This document shows, in pieces, positions 8,321 to 16,192 of a stretch of DNA of 32,585 bases. Position numbers and translations under genes: made by a program. How positions within the stretch are numbered: position 1 is the stretch's first letter; each line of letters starts with the position of its first letter. The DNA is from Bacillota bacterium (GTDB lineage Bacteria; Vulcanimicrobiota; SpSt-956; JAKJGF01). The DNA lies in NCBI GenBank assembly GCA_022704525.1, contig JAKJGF010000024.1, forward strand, positions 1 to 32,585. Direction: 5' to 3'. Below the pieces are notes generated by a model. The model ran no database searches. It was not told the origin of the DNA and was given only the letters and a program-made list of their open reading frames with translations.

Positions 8321-8950
8321 ATGGCCAGATATACTGAGGCTGTTTGTAGAAAATGCAGACGGGAAGGAATGAAATTGTTTCTGAAAGGCGAACGTTGTTT
8401 ATCTCCCAAGTGTGCTATTGAAAAGAGAAATATCATACCGGGACAACATGGTCATACTAAAAAAGGAAAGCTTTCTGAATATGGTATTCAACTCAGAGAG
8501 AAACAAAAGTTACGCGGAATATATGGAGTTCTGGAAAAACAGTTTGAAAATTATTATGAAAAAGCTGTCAGACAAAAAGGAGTTACTGGGGAAAATCTCA
8601 TACGACTTCTGGAGAGGCGTCTGGATAATGTAATATATCGTCTGGGCTATGCTCTCTCCAGGGTAGAAGCCAGACAACTGGTTTCACACAGGCATTTTAA
8701 GGTTAATGGTCGTATTGTGAATATTCCTTCTTATCTTACAAAGGCCGGAGATGAAATAGAAGTAATAGAAAAAAGCAAAGATATAGTCCCCATTAAAGCA
8801 GCTATAGAGGTTTGTAAAGAAAGGCCTTTACCTGCCTGGCTTCAGAGGGGAGATGAGGTTTTTAAGAGCAGGGTAATAGCAGAACCGACCCGTGAAAACC
8901 TTGATATTGTTATAGATGATAGTTTAATAACAGAATATTATTCTCGTTAG
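8321..8950 (+). CDS. rpsD: 30S ribosomal protein S4, zinc-binding form
   Basis: A 209-residue protein, matching primary S4 (about 200-208). The N-terminal part carries four cysteines (Cys9, Cys12, Cys26, Cys31), the zinc-binding C+ form of S4. The S4 RNA-binding domain is seen in [18 protein letters not shown] and [20 protein letters not shown]4 nucleates assembly of the 16S 5' domain and in some bacteria regulates the alpha operon. A gaaaggaga site precedes the ATG. Confidence 0.97.
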   Translation: MARYTEAVCRKCRREGMKLFLKGERCLSPKCAIEKRNIIPGQHGHTKKGKLSEYGIQLREKQKLRGIYGVLEKQFENYYEKAVRQKGVTGENLIRLLERRLDNVIYRLGYALSRVEARQLVSHRHFKVNGRIVNIPSYLTKAGDEIEVIEKSKDIVPIKAAIEVCKERPLPAWLQRGDEVFKSRVIAEPTRENLDIVIDDSLITEYYSR

Positions 8951-8999
8951 TTTAACTTGAAAGGCGGGTGTTAGGCCGCTTGCCCGGCGGAAGACTATA

Positions 9000-9944
9000 A
9001 TGCTGAAAATCGAGATACCGAGAGTGGAATGTGAGAAATTGACCCCCACATATGGGAAATTTGTTATAGAACCTTTAGAAAGAGGGTATGGCCATACCCT
9101 TGGAAGTGGTATTACACGAATAATGCTTTTCTCTATACCAGGTATTGCAGTTAAATGGTTGAAAATAGAAGGCGTTAAACATGAATATTCATCCATACCT
9201 TCTATTGTTGAAGATACCACAGAAGTAATGTTAAACATCAAGAAAATTAATGTAAAAACAGAGTATACAGAACCGTTTTTTATGTATATTGATGTTAATA
9301 AGCCGGGTGAGATTAAAGCCGGTGATTTTATTCCTTACCAGGATAATATACAGGTGGAAATATTAAATCCGGATCTTCATATAGCTACAGTAAAAGAAGA
9401 GAATTGTAAGTTTTCTATGGAAATATGCCTGGAAAAAAATACCTGTTATTGTCCTGCAGAAGAGCATAAAAATACCCCGGATGGCTATATTCCAATAGAT
9501 TCTTTATATACACCTATACGTAAAGTAGATTATCTTGTTCAGGATACAAGAGTTGGCCAGATAACTGATTATGATAAACTTATTATTGAAATTCATACCA
9601 ACGGGGTTATTAGTCCTGATGAAGCGCTGGATATAAGTGCCCGTGAATTTCAGGAATATTTGAAGTTCTTTATAGCTCTTTCTGATGAAACCTTTGAAGG
9701 TATAATGAAACCTACAATACCTAAACTTGAAGATGAGATATTACATAAAGATATTGAAGATCTTAATCTTTCTGTGAGGTCCTTTAATTGTTTGAGAAGA
9801 TATGGTATTGTTACTGTAGGGGATTTAGTCCAGAAAACAGAAGAAGAAATAATGAATTTGCGTAATTTTGGTAAAAAATCTTTGGATGAAATTAAAAGTA
9901 AACTGGCAGAATATAATTTGGCTTTGAAGCAAAATGAAGATTAA
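9000..9944 (+). CDS. rpoA: DNA-directed RNA polymerase subunit alpha
   Basis: A 314-residue alpha subunit with the usual two domains: the N-terminal assembly domain (about 1-225) and the C-terminal domain (about 245-314) containing the helix-hairpin-helix end LRNFGKKSLDEIKSKLAE that contacts UP elements and activators. GYGHTLGSGITRIML replaces the near-universal GHTLGNALRRxLL; the second Arg of the pair, equivalent to E. coli Arg45, is kept. The ATG follows ggcggaag; a GC-rich ccgc/gcgg hairpin (8976-8990) sits directly upstream, with a degenerate gaaaggcggg site (8959-8968) before it. Confidence 0.97.
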   Translation: MLKIEIPRVECEKLTPTYGKFVIEPLERGYGHTLGSGITRIMLFSIPGIAVKWLKIEGVKHEYSSIPSIVEDTTEVMLNIKKINVKTEYTEPFFMYIDVNKPGEIKAGDFIPYQDNIQVEILNPDLHIATVKEENCKFSMEICLEKNTCYCPAEEHKNTPDGYIPIDSLYTPIRKVDYLVQDTRVGQITDYDKLIIEIHTNGVISPDEALDISAREFQEYLKFFIALSDETFEGIMKPTIPKLEDEILHKDIEDLNLSVRSFNCLRRYGIVTVGDLVQKTEEEIMNLRNFGKKSLDEIKSKLAEYNLALKQNED

Positions 9945-9962
9945 TGTTAAGGGGGAGTTAAT

Positions 9963-10352
9963 ATGAGGCATAAAAAACGTTCACGAAGATTGGGAAGACA
10001 GACAGGCCATAGATTATCTCTTCTGAGAAATTTAACAGTTTCTCTTTTTAAAGAAAGAGAGAAAAATGAAGGACAAATAACTACTACCTTAATTAGAGCT
10101 AAAGAACTTGTTCGATGTGCAGAAAAGATGATAACACTGGCAAAAAAAGGAGATCTTCATGCAAGAAGACAGGCCCTTTCCTGGATGAGAGATAAAGATA
10201 CTACTAAATATCTATTTGATACAATAGGTCCGAAATTTAAGGAACGGAATGGTAAAGAATGGACCGGTGGTTATACAAGGATTGTTAAACTGGGTTTCCG
10301 CCAGGGTGATGGAGCTCCTATGGCTATTGTGGAACTGATAACAGGCGGATAA
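9963..10352 (+). CDS. rplQ: 50S ribosomal protein L17
   Basis: A 129-residue protein starting [17 protein letters not shown] with RNLTVSLF following, the invariant L17 beginning. It ends in [15 protein letters not shown], also typical. L17 lies near the exit tunnel. A ttaagggggag site precedes the ATG. It is the last ribosomal gene of the operon; ecfA1 starts 3 bases after its stop, so the ECF module is probably co-transcribed. Confidence 0.97.
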   Translation: MRHKKRSRRLGRQTGHRLSLLRNLTVSLFKEREKNEGQITTTLIRAKELVRCAEKMITLAKKGDLHARRQALSWMRDKDTTKYLFDTIGPKFKERNGKEWTGGYTRIVKLGFRQGDGAPMAIVELITGG

Positions 10353-10355
10353 GTT

Positions 10356-11177
10356 ATGATTAAATCGGAGGGAGTGTCCTTCCGTTATGATGGAGCCCTT
10401 TCAGATGCTATAGATAATATTGATTTTAATATATCCAGAGGTGAATTTGTAGCTATACTGGGTCATAATGGATCGGGGAAATCTACTCTGGCTAAACTGG
10501 TAAATGCTCTTCTACTCCCTACAAAGGGTAATTTATTTGTTAAAGACTTTAATACGTCTGATGAGAGTAAATTATGGGATATACGACAGAGTGTAGGGGT
10601 AATCTTTCAGAATCCTGATAATCAAATGGTTGCTACTGTAGTTGAAGAAGACGTGGCTTTCGGGCCTGAAAATCTGGGTCTTCCTCCTTCAGAAATAAAA
10701 GAAAGAGTATCCTATGCTCTGAATGCCGTAGGTATGGAGGAATTTAGAAGGTTTTCTCCCCATTTTCTTTCAGGTGGTCAGAAGCAAAAAATAGCTATTG
10801 CCGGTATAATTGCCATGAAACCAGACTGTATAGTTCTGGATGAACCCACAGCCATGCTTGACCCAATGGCCAGGAAGGATATAATTTCTACTATAAGATA
10901 TCTTAATCAGAATTATACGATAACAGTACTTTATATTACACATTTTATGGAAGAAGCAGTAGAGGCAGATAGAATAATAATTCTGAATAAAGGACATATT
11001 GAATTTACAGGAACACCGGAAGATGTTTTCTCTCAGGTTAAACGTTTAAAAAAGTTACATCTGGATGTACCTCAGGTGACTGAGCTTTCGTTTAATCTCA
11101 GAACTATGGGTTTTAAGATCCCTCGGAATATTCTGACCTTGGATGAAATGGTTAAACACATATGTCCATTAGAATAG
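10356..11177 (+). CDS. ecfA1: Energy-coupling factor transporter ATPase EcfA1 (CbiO-type)
   Basis: A 273-residue ABC ATPase of the cobalt/ECF type. Walker A GHNGSGKST is at residues 36-44, the Q-loop Gln at 85, the signature LSGGQ at 138-142, Walker B IVLDEP around 159-164 and the H-loop His at 196. With EcfA2 and EcfT it forms the energising module that powers vitamin-binding S components encoded elsewhere. It starts 3 bases after rplQ and overlaps ecfA2 by 16 bases. The ordered pair plus ecfT and truA downstream of rplQ is a conserved Firmicutes-type arrangement. Confidence 0.95.
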   Translation: MIKSEGVSFRYDGALSDAIDNIDFNISRGEFVAILGHNGSGKSTLAKLVNALLLPTKGNLFVKDFNTSDESKLWDIRQSVGVIFQNPDNQMVATVVEEDVAFGPENLGLPPSEIKERVSYALNAVGMEEFRRFSPHFLSGGQKQKIAIAGIIAMKPDCIVLDEPTAMLDPMARKDIISTIRYLNQNYTITVLYITHFMEEAVEADRIIILNKGHIEFTGTPEDVFSQVKRLKKLHLDVPQVTELSFNLRTMGFKIPRNILTLDEMVKHICPLE

Positions 11178-12013
11178 AAGGACTATTTTATACCTATCTA
11201 AAAGATACACCTTTTGCAGTTGAAGCCCTGAGAGGTATTGACCTTGAAATAGGTAAAGGAGAATTTGTTGGTCTGGCCGGTCATACCGGTTGTGGTAAGT
11301 CTACCCTGATACAGCATTTTAATGGTTTGCTCCGTCCATCTCAGGGTAAAGTCTTTATAGATGATATAGATATTTATAAAAAAGGTGTAGATTTGAAAAA
11401 AATTCGTTCCCTTGTGGGTCTTCTTTTTCAATATCCAGAACATCAATTATTTGAGGAAACTGTTTATGAAGATATTGCTTTTGGCCCCAGAAATTTTGGT
11501 GTTCCCGATGAAGATATTGAAAAAAGAGTCAGAGATTCTCTTGAAGCTGTGAGGTTAGACTATGAAGAAGTCCGACTTCGTTCTCCTTTCAGTTTAAGTG
11601 GCGGTGAAAAAAGAAGAGTTGCCATTGCAGGAGTTCTTGCTACGGATCCCACATATCTGGTTCTTGATGAGCCCACAGCCGGTCTTGATCCTGAAAGTCG
11701 TGATAATATAATCGCAGGAATTAAGAAATTACATAATAAATATAATAAAACAGTAATACTGGTTACTCATGATATGAATCAAGTAGTAACTCTCTGTGAT
11801 AGAATTTTTGTTATGGAAAAAGGCAGAATAGTTCTTCAGGGAGGACTTAAAGAAGTTTTTTCCAATATTGAAGTGCTTCAGCATTACAGACTTGATGTCC
11901 CTCAGATTACTGGTCTTATGCATATATTAAAACACAAAGGGTTGGATGTTCGTGTTGATATTTATACAGTAAAAGAGGCAGCAGAAGAACTTAAGAAATT
12001 TAAGAAGAGGTAA
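11162..12013 (+). CDS. ecfA2: Energy-coupling factor transporter ATPase EcfA2
   Basis: A 283-residue paralogue of EcfA1. Walker A GHTGCGKST is at residues 40-48, Q-loop Gln90, signature LSGGEKRR at 145-152, Walker B LVLDEPTAGLDP starting near residue 166, and H-loop His203. The AGLDP following Walker B is typical of the A2 member, against AMLDP in A1. It forms a heterodimer with EcfA1. The start overlaps the end of ecfA1 by 16 bases, suggesting coupled translation that would favour equal amounts. Confidence 0.95.
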   Translation: MSIRIEGLFYTYLKDTPFAVEALRGIDLEIGKGEFVGLAGHTGCGKSTLIQHFNGLLRPSQGKVFIDDIDIYKKGVDLKKIRSLVGLLFQYPEHQLFEETVYEDIAFGPRNFGVPDEDIEKRVRDSLEAVRLDYEEVRLRSPFSLSGGEKRRVAIAGVLATDPTYLVLDEPTAGLDPESRDNIIAGIKKLHNKYNKTVILVTHDMNQVVTLCDRIFVMEKGRIVLQGGLKEVFSNIEVLQHYRLDVPQITGLMHILKHKGLDVRVDIYTVKEAAEELKKFKKR

Positions 12014-12020
12014 TTTCGCT

Positions 12021-12833
12021 TTGGAAATTCTCAGACACATAACAATTGGCCAGTATATTCCAGGTAATTCCATTATACATCGTCTTGACCCAAGGATAAA
12101 GATAGTTATGCTTATTCTTATGATAGTATTTCTCTTTACTATAAAGAAATTTATGGGATATATAATTTTTATCTTTTTTGTAGGCTTCATTATAGCTCTT
12201 GCTCATATCTCTATAAGATTTGTTCTGAGAAGCTTAAAACCTATTTTATTTTTGATTCTTCTTACATTTATACTTAATATCTTTATGTCACCTGGTGATA
12301 CTGTATTATGGAAATGGTCTTTTTGGGAGATAAAAAAGGAAGGACTTGAGTTAGGAATACAGATGTCTTTACGGATTGTTTTACTAATAATCCTTTCATC
12401 ACTATTAACCTTTACAACTTCACCTATTGAGTTGACTGATGGTATTGAATATTTACTTGGTCCTCTTGGAATATTTGGTTTTCCGGCTCATGAACTTGCA
12501 ATGATGATGACTATTGCACTCAGGTTTATTCCCACATTAATGGAAGAAACAGAAAAAATAATAAAAGCACAGCTTGCCCGGGGTGCTGATTTTCAGAGTG
12601 GTGGAATAGTAAAGAGAGTCAAAAATCTCATTCCCATATTTGTTCCTCTTTTTATCAGTGCCTTTCGCAGGGCTGATGACCTGGCTCTTGCTATGGAATC
12701 CCGCTGTTATAGAGGTGGTAAATATAGAACCCGTATGAAGGAATTAAGGATTACAGTAAGAGACTTTCTGGCATGTTGTGTAATGTTTTTAGTTGTCTTC
12801 CTTGTAGAATATGTAGAATTTTTTGTCTGGTGA
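12021..12833 (+). CDS. ecfT: Energy-coupling factor transporter transmembrane protein EcfT
   Basis: A 270-residue membrane protein with several hydrophobic helices (about residues 26-63, 72-90, 115-133, 155-172, 247-266). It has the two cytoplasmic coupling-helix motifs that dock into the ATPases: ARG at 186-188 (QLARGADF) and a variant second motif SRC at 227-229 (AMESRCYRGG), where AMEARGYRGG is usual. It uses a TTG start 10 bases after aagaagagg. Its TGA stop (12831-12833) lies inside the first unit of a heptamer array. Confidence 0.93.
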   Translation: MEILRHITIGQYIPGNSIIHRLDPRIKIVMLILMIVFLFTIKKFMGYIIFIFFVGFIIALAHISIRFVLRSLKPILFLILLTFILNIFMSPGDTVLWKWSFWEIKKEGLELGIQMSLRIVLLIILSSLLTFTTSPIELTDGIEYLLGPLGIFGFPAHELAMMMTIALRFIPTLMEETEKIIKAQLARGADFQSGGIVKRVKNLIPIFVPLFISAFRRADDLALAMESRCYRGGKYRTRMKELRITVRDFLACCVMFLVVFLVEYVEFFVW

Positions 12834-12924
12834 GAGGTGAAGAGTAAAGAGTGATGAGTTAGGAGTGAAGTGTAATTATAAATTACATATAATCTCTCAC
12901 CCGTCACCCGTCACCTGTAACGCA
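12830..12924. repeat. Paired inverted heptamer arrays between ecfT and truA
   Basis: The left arm has seven units in exact 7-base register: GTGAGAG, GTGAAGA, GTAAAGA, GTGATGA, GTTAGGA, GTGAAGT, GTAATTA (12830-12878). The right arm is in the opposite orientation: TTACATA, TAATCTC, TCACCCG, TCACCCG, TCACCTG, TAACGCA (12883-12924). The arms can partly pair around an AT-rich loop. The array supplies the ecfT stop codon and fills the whole spacer up to the truA start. Confidence 0.88.
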
Positions 12925-12927
12925 TTT

Positions 12928-13665
12928 ATGGAGAAAAACATCAAACTGATCATAGAATACGAAGGAACCAGGTATCAGGGATTCCAGATACAACCTGGTG
13001 TAAAAACTATTCAGGGGGAAATAGAAGCCTCTCTTTATAGAATCTTTCAACAACATGTAAAGATTTACGGGGCTGGAAGAACTGATGCGGGAGTTCATGC
13101 CAGTGGTCAGGTGGTCACATTTAAACATACATCCCTTAAAACTCCAGAACAAATACATCGTTCATTAAATGGACTTCTTCCCGATGATATAGTGATACAG
13201 TCTGCCAGGGAAATGGATGAAAACTTTCATGCTCGCTTCAGTGTTAAAAGTAGAGTATACAGGTATACTATTTTAAACCGCTCTTATGAAGATGTTTTTT
13301 CTAGAAATTTTGTATTTTTTTATCGTCATCTTCTTGATGCAGAAGCTATGAACGAAGCATGTAAAATGTTTATTGGAACACATGATTTTAGTTCTTTCCG
13401 TGCCAGTTCAAAGGAAATAAAAAGCAATCTTCGGAAGATCTTTAAATTTACCTGCCATCGAAAGGGAGATTTTATAATATCTGAAATTGAAGCAGATGGT
13501 TTTCTTTATATGATGGTTCGAATTTTGATGGGAACTATATTACAGGTGGGAAGAGGAAAATATTCACCTGACAAAATTTTAGAGATTCTTTATGCTAAAG
13601 ACAGGACAAAAGCAGGCCCAACTTTACCAGCCAGAGGATTGTGCCTGGTGGAAGTTAAGTATTAG
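12928..13665 (+). CDS. truA: tRNA pseudouridine(38-40) synthase TruA
   Basis: A 245-residue pseudouridine synthase acting on the tRNA anticodon stem-loop. The catalytic Asp53 lies in GAGRTDAGVHA, and the N-terminal YEGTRYQGFQ and the C-terminal MVRILMGTILQVGRGK are family hallmarks. The frame is open from GTG 12865, but that extension (21 residues) is translated heptamer repeat; ATG 12928 gives the normal length and N-terminus. No Shine-Dalgarno is visible just before it, because the array abuts the start. Gene position after ecfT is conserved in Firmicutes. Confidence 0.95.
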   Translation: MEKNIKLIIEYEGTRYQGFQIQPGVKTIQGEIEASLYRIFQQHVKIYGAGRTDAGVHASGQVVTFKHTSLKTPEQIHRSLNGLLPDDIVIQSAREMDENFHARFSVKSRVYRYTILNRSYEDVFSRNFVFFYRHLLDAEAMNEACKMFIGTHDFSSFRASSKEIKSNLRKIFKFTCHRKGDFIISEIEADGFLYMMVRILMGTILQVGRGKYSPDKILEILYAKDRTKAGPTLPARGLCLVEVKY

Positions 13666-13669
13666 GGGA

Positions 13670-13697
13670 GTGAAAAGTGATTAGTGATTAGTTAAGT
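13670..13697. repeat. Heptanucleotide array after truA
   Basis: Four units in register: GTGAAAA, GTGATTA, GTGATTA, GTTAAGT. It starts 5 bases after the truA TAG stop and ends 4 bases before the long inverted repeat. No adjacent TCAC arm is present; the next TCAC array is 14112-14159 inside the following gene. Confidence 0.8.
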
Positions 13698-13701
13698 AAA
13701 G

Positions 13702-13955
13702 TATATTTCCTTAGTACCGCAACAGGCAAGCTAGTATCCATCTCACAAGTTTGTCTCTGCCCGGGCTCTTACGCAAAATCTATGATCCTGTTACAATGAA
13801 ATCTGTTATTACAGAATATACAGTTTTGTATTTATTTAAGTTATAACTTTCTCCTTTGACGGCATATCTTTTGCTCCAGAGCCCGGACAGAGACAGGTGT
13901 ATATATTTTTTGGATACTTTTTTACCTGTTGCGGTACTTAGAAGAAGGAAATATA
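13702..13955. mobile_element. Long imperfect inverted repeat, MITE-like or structured RNA element
   Basis: The left arm (13702-13769) and right arm (13878-13955) are reverse complements with gaps. Exact 14-base match agtaccgcaacagg (13713-13726) with cctgttgcggtact (13925-13938); 8-base match 13733-13740 with 13911-13918; 17 of 19 matches between 13751-13769 and 13878-13896; and tatatttcc (13702-13710) with ggaaatata (13947-13955). The central part of about 108 bases has weaker pairing (gcaaaa/ttttgc). No ORF or transposase. It could be a miniature inverted-repeat element or a long folded RNA. No flanking target-site duplication is obvious. Confidence 0.6.
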
Positions 13956-14009
13956 AAAGAATTTATTGAATTTAAAGATAAAGTAACCATCCAGTTAACA
14001 GGTTTTTTA

Positions 14010-14038
14010 TTGACATTCTAATGCCTGTTACATAATTA
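14010..14038 (+). promoter_or_regulatory. Possible sigma-A-type promoter before the TPR gene
   Basis: A perfect -35 TTGACA (14010-14015) is followed after 17 bases by TAATTA (14033-14038), or after 15 bases by CATAAT. Transcription from it would begin near 14045, only a few bases before the ATG at 14053 and within its ribosome site, which lowers confidence in either the promoter or the start. Confidence 0.35.
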
Positions 14039-14052
14039 TAAGAGGTGAATAT

Positions 14053-14814
14053 ATGTCAAAGTATAACGTAATGACAGGTGAGATGCTTATCCTGAAATGT
14101 AAGACATCCTTTCACGTTTCACGTTTTACGTCTTACTTCTCACTCTTACTTCTCACTCTCTTAATCTTTTCGTTCTTCACCCCTCCCGCTTTTTGCCAGG
14201 ACCCGAATGCCCCTTATGACTCCAATGCCATTAAAGTACACCTGGAACAGGGGAATAAATATTTCAAAGAAAGTAAGATTTCTGAAGCACAGAAGGAATA
14301 TGAAGAGGTTCTAACTCTGAATAATAATTGTCCCGAGGTATGGTATAACCTGGGACTTCTTTTTGAAACCCAGGGAGATAAAGAGGGCGCTATAGAGTCT
14401 TACAAGAATTATCTGATTCTTTCTCCAGGAGCAAAAGATACAAATACTATTACCTCCTGGATATTTACCCTTGAAGGTGAAAAGCTTTATGAAAGTGGTG
14501 ATTACCAGGAAGCTCTTGAGAAATTTAAAGAAGCTGTAAAACTAAATTCTTTATACGCTTATGCTTTTTTCGATCAGGGTCTGGTATATGATAAGCTTGA
14601 AATATATGACCTTGCCACAAAGGCCTATGAGATGGCAGTAAATGTGGACCCCAATTATGGTAATGCTCATTTTAATCTTGCTATTCATTATGAAGCTGAT
14701 GGTAAATATAAAGAAGCTATCAAACATTATCAGGAGTATTTAAGGATTTTTCCCAATGCAAAGGATGCTAAAGGAGTAAAGGCATGGGTTGAGGAACTTA
14801 AGAAGAAAAAGTGA
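14053..14814 (+). CDS. Exported tetratricopeptide-repeat protein
   Basis: A 253-residue protein: an N-terminal signal sequence with hydrophobic core around residues 29-42 and a likely cleavage near AFCQD (46-50), followed by about five TPR motifs from residue 60 to the end, for example AWYNLG-like EVWYNLGLLFETQGDKEGA and YAFFDQGLVYDKLEIYDLA. TPRs are protein-interaction scaffolds; the partner is unknown. ATG 14053 has agaggtg with 5-base spacing; ATG 14083 is an alternative. Codons for residues 20-36, including much of the signal-peptide core, lie in a TCACNNN heptamer array. The TGA stop is in the first unit of another array. Convergent with the M23-like gene. Confidence 0.85.
   Translation: MSKYNVMTGEMLILKCKTSFHVSRFTSYFSLLLLTLLIFSFFTPPAFCQDPNAPYDSNAIKVHLEQGNKYFKESKISEAQKEYEEVLTLNNNCPEVWYNLGLLFETQGDKEGAIESYKNYLILSPGAKDTNTITSWIFTLEGEKLYESGDYQEALEKFKEAVKLNSLYAYAFFDQGLVYDKLEIYDLATKAYEMAVNVDPNYGNAHFNLAIHYEADGKYKEAIKHYQEYLRIFPNAKDAKGVKAWVEELKKKK
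14112..14159. repeat. TCACNNN heptamer array inside a signal-peptide coding region
   Basis: Units in order: TCACGTT, TCACGTT, TTACGTC, TTACTTC, TCACTC (one base short), TTACTTC, TCACTCT. Unlike the other arrays it lies within an open frame, encoding residues from about His21 through Thr35 of the TPR protein, including SLLLLTL. Confidence 0.8.
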
Positions 14815-14831
14815 GAAGTGAAGGGTTAGGA
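14811..14831. repeat. Heptanucleotide array at the TPR gene stop
   Basis: Three units: GTGAGAA, GTGAAGG, GTTAGGA, then the off-pattern GAAGGTT. The stop codon TGA of the TPR gene (14812-14814) is bases 2-4 of the first unit. The array fills the gap between this gene and the convergent M23-like gene ending at 14837. Confidence 0.75.
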
Positions 14832-14836
14832 GAAGG

Positions 14837-16174
14837 TTATGGTTTAGATTTAGAGTACTTTAAACTCTTAATTCTTGCTTTCATCAGCTGCTTTCTATAA
14901 TTTTCTTTGTAATTATTTAATTTGTCATAGGGAATCAATCCCTGTATATACAGGTTAAAAGCTGTGATAAGATTGTTTTGAGCTTCTGATAAATTCGGTA
15001 TGTTCTGTGTTTTCTTTGTTTTTATTTCGCTGAATATATATTCAGGTGGGAATTCATATGTCAGGGTGTTTAAATGAGATACCGGGTAGATATCTTTTAA
15101 GGTTTTATAATCATTTCTCAGCTTTTTAGTTTTCTCCTCCAGTTCCTGCATTTTTATCTTCAGGTCATGATTGATAAAAAGTTCTTCTACAAGCTTCTTT
15201 TTTTTAGTTGCTAATTCAATATGTTTTTCTATAATAAATATTTCTTTTCCTCTTTCCCCGGAAGTTCTTTTAAAATCTTCAGCCAGATATTCTTTCAAGC
15301 AAGTAATGTAATCAAATTCTTCTTTATAATTTTTGCCGTCTTTTAACCCGCCTATATACTTCTGTTTGAGAGCCAGATGATAAAGAATAGCTTTATAGTA
15401 TAGAGTTGAGGTTTTTACATAGTCTATATGAGCTTCTGCTAAATTAAGATGAATAGATGCTTCTGTAAGTAATATAAAGGATCGGACAGGTTTTTTTTCA
15501 TTTTCATATGAAATAGAGGGAAAATTTTCTATTATTGTAAGAGGTTTTGAAAAATCTATAAAGTTTCCCTCTGAATCTTTCATTTTTATATCTACATGAT
15601 CGCTCCAGCAGAGAGCTATAATATAATCACGGGAAACCCGCTGTCCTACAACTACCAGAGGCTTTACATGTCCGTAAGTCATACTTTTTCCATCATGTGA
15701 CAGTACTGTTATTCCATATTCTTCCCCGTACCAGGGCGTTACAGCAGTTACTATTCCAGGCCATCCGGCAGGAATTTTTGTTCCCTTTTCAAGATATATG
15801 TCATAACCATTATGTAATCCTGCTTGAGCTCTATATTTAGATATATTTCTCCATTCTCTGAATCTACCTGTTATCTCGGCTGCCGGGAAATATTTTCTCG
15901 TGAGATTAAGATAATCCATAAGAGGTGAAATTGTAGAGGTAGTGGTGATTTTAGTGGAATGATCCGGTATGGTGCTTAATTGTAAGAATTTTAATCTTGC
16001 TCCAGCAAGGTTAGTTTTAAGTTTTATCTTATTCTTTTTATATAATTCCAGTCTATCTTTATAGAGAGACTGAATTTTCTGCGGGTCTGATGTGTTAGCC
16101 AGACTGAAGTCTGGTGTTAGACTATTAAAGATTAATATTATTAATGTGATTTTTATGAGAAGATTTTTTAGCAT
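14837..16174 (-). CDS. Exported M23-like (LytM/duplicated hybrid motif) protein with altered zinc site
   Basis: A 445-residue protein with a signal/anchor sequence (LLIKITLIILIF near the start). Around residues 118-198 it carries an M23 peptidase-like pattern: LHNGYDIYLEKG (HxxxD, His121 and Asp125), GHVKPLVVVGQRV (His169) and DHVDIKM (His193, Asp195). In active M23 enzymes the last motif is HxH; here the second His is Asp, so it may bind zinc differently or be a degenerate binding domain. The rest is helical and lysine-rich, with a coiled-coil-like stretch (about 300-350). The frame opens at 16219, but its first residues are heptamer repeat; Met at 16174 precedes the signal sequence. Neither start has a clear ribosome site. 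Confidence 0.75.
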   Translation of the reverse strand: MLKNLLIKITLIILIFNSLTPDFSLANTSDPQKIQSLYKDRLELYKKNKIKLKTNLAGARLKFLQLSTIPDHSTKITTTSTISPLMDYLNLTRKYFPAAEITGRFREWRNISKYRAQAGLHNGYDIYLEKGTKIPAGWPGIVTAVTPWYGEEYGITVLSHDGKSMTYGHVKPLVVVGQRVSRDYIIALCWSDHVDIKMKDSEGNFIDFSKPLTIIENFPSISYENEKKPVRSFILLTEASIHLNLAEAHIDYVKTSTLYYKAILYHLALKQKYIGGLKDGKNYKEEFDYITCLKEYLAEDFKRTSGERGKEIFIIEKHIELATKKKKLVEELFINHDLKIKMQELEEKTKKLRNDYKTLKDIYPVSHLNTLTYEFPPEYIFSEIKTKKTQNIPNLSEAQNNLITAFNLYIQGLIPYDKLNNYKENYRKQLMKARIKSLKYSKSKP

Positions 16175-16192
16175 ATAGAGAACTTTATAATA

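Larger units (their letters stand above)
13666..14052. other. 387-base non-coding gap between truA and the TPR gene
   Basis: No credible protein-coding frame is seen. It holds, in order, a short GTGANNN array (13670-13697), a long imperfect inverted repeat (13702-13955), an AT-rich stretch, a possible promoter (14010-14038) and the ribosome site agaggtg (14041-14047) of the next gene. Confidence 0.8.

Noticed and set aside
8976..8990. Hairpin before rpoA as a Shine-Dalgarno bridge like that of rplO
   Set aside because: Only four pairs, and a nearer ggcggaag site already explains the rpoA start.
12865..12927. 21-residue N-terminal extension of TruA from GTG 12865
   Set aside because: The extension is translated heptamer repeat, and ATG 12928 gives the normal TruA length and start.
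13702..13955. Intrinsic terminator of the ribosomal/ECF operon
   Set aside because: Stem is far too long, with a large centre and no U-tract after the right arm (followed by aaaagaatttattg).
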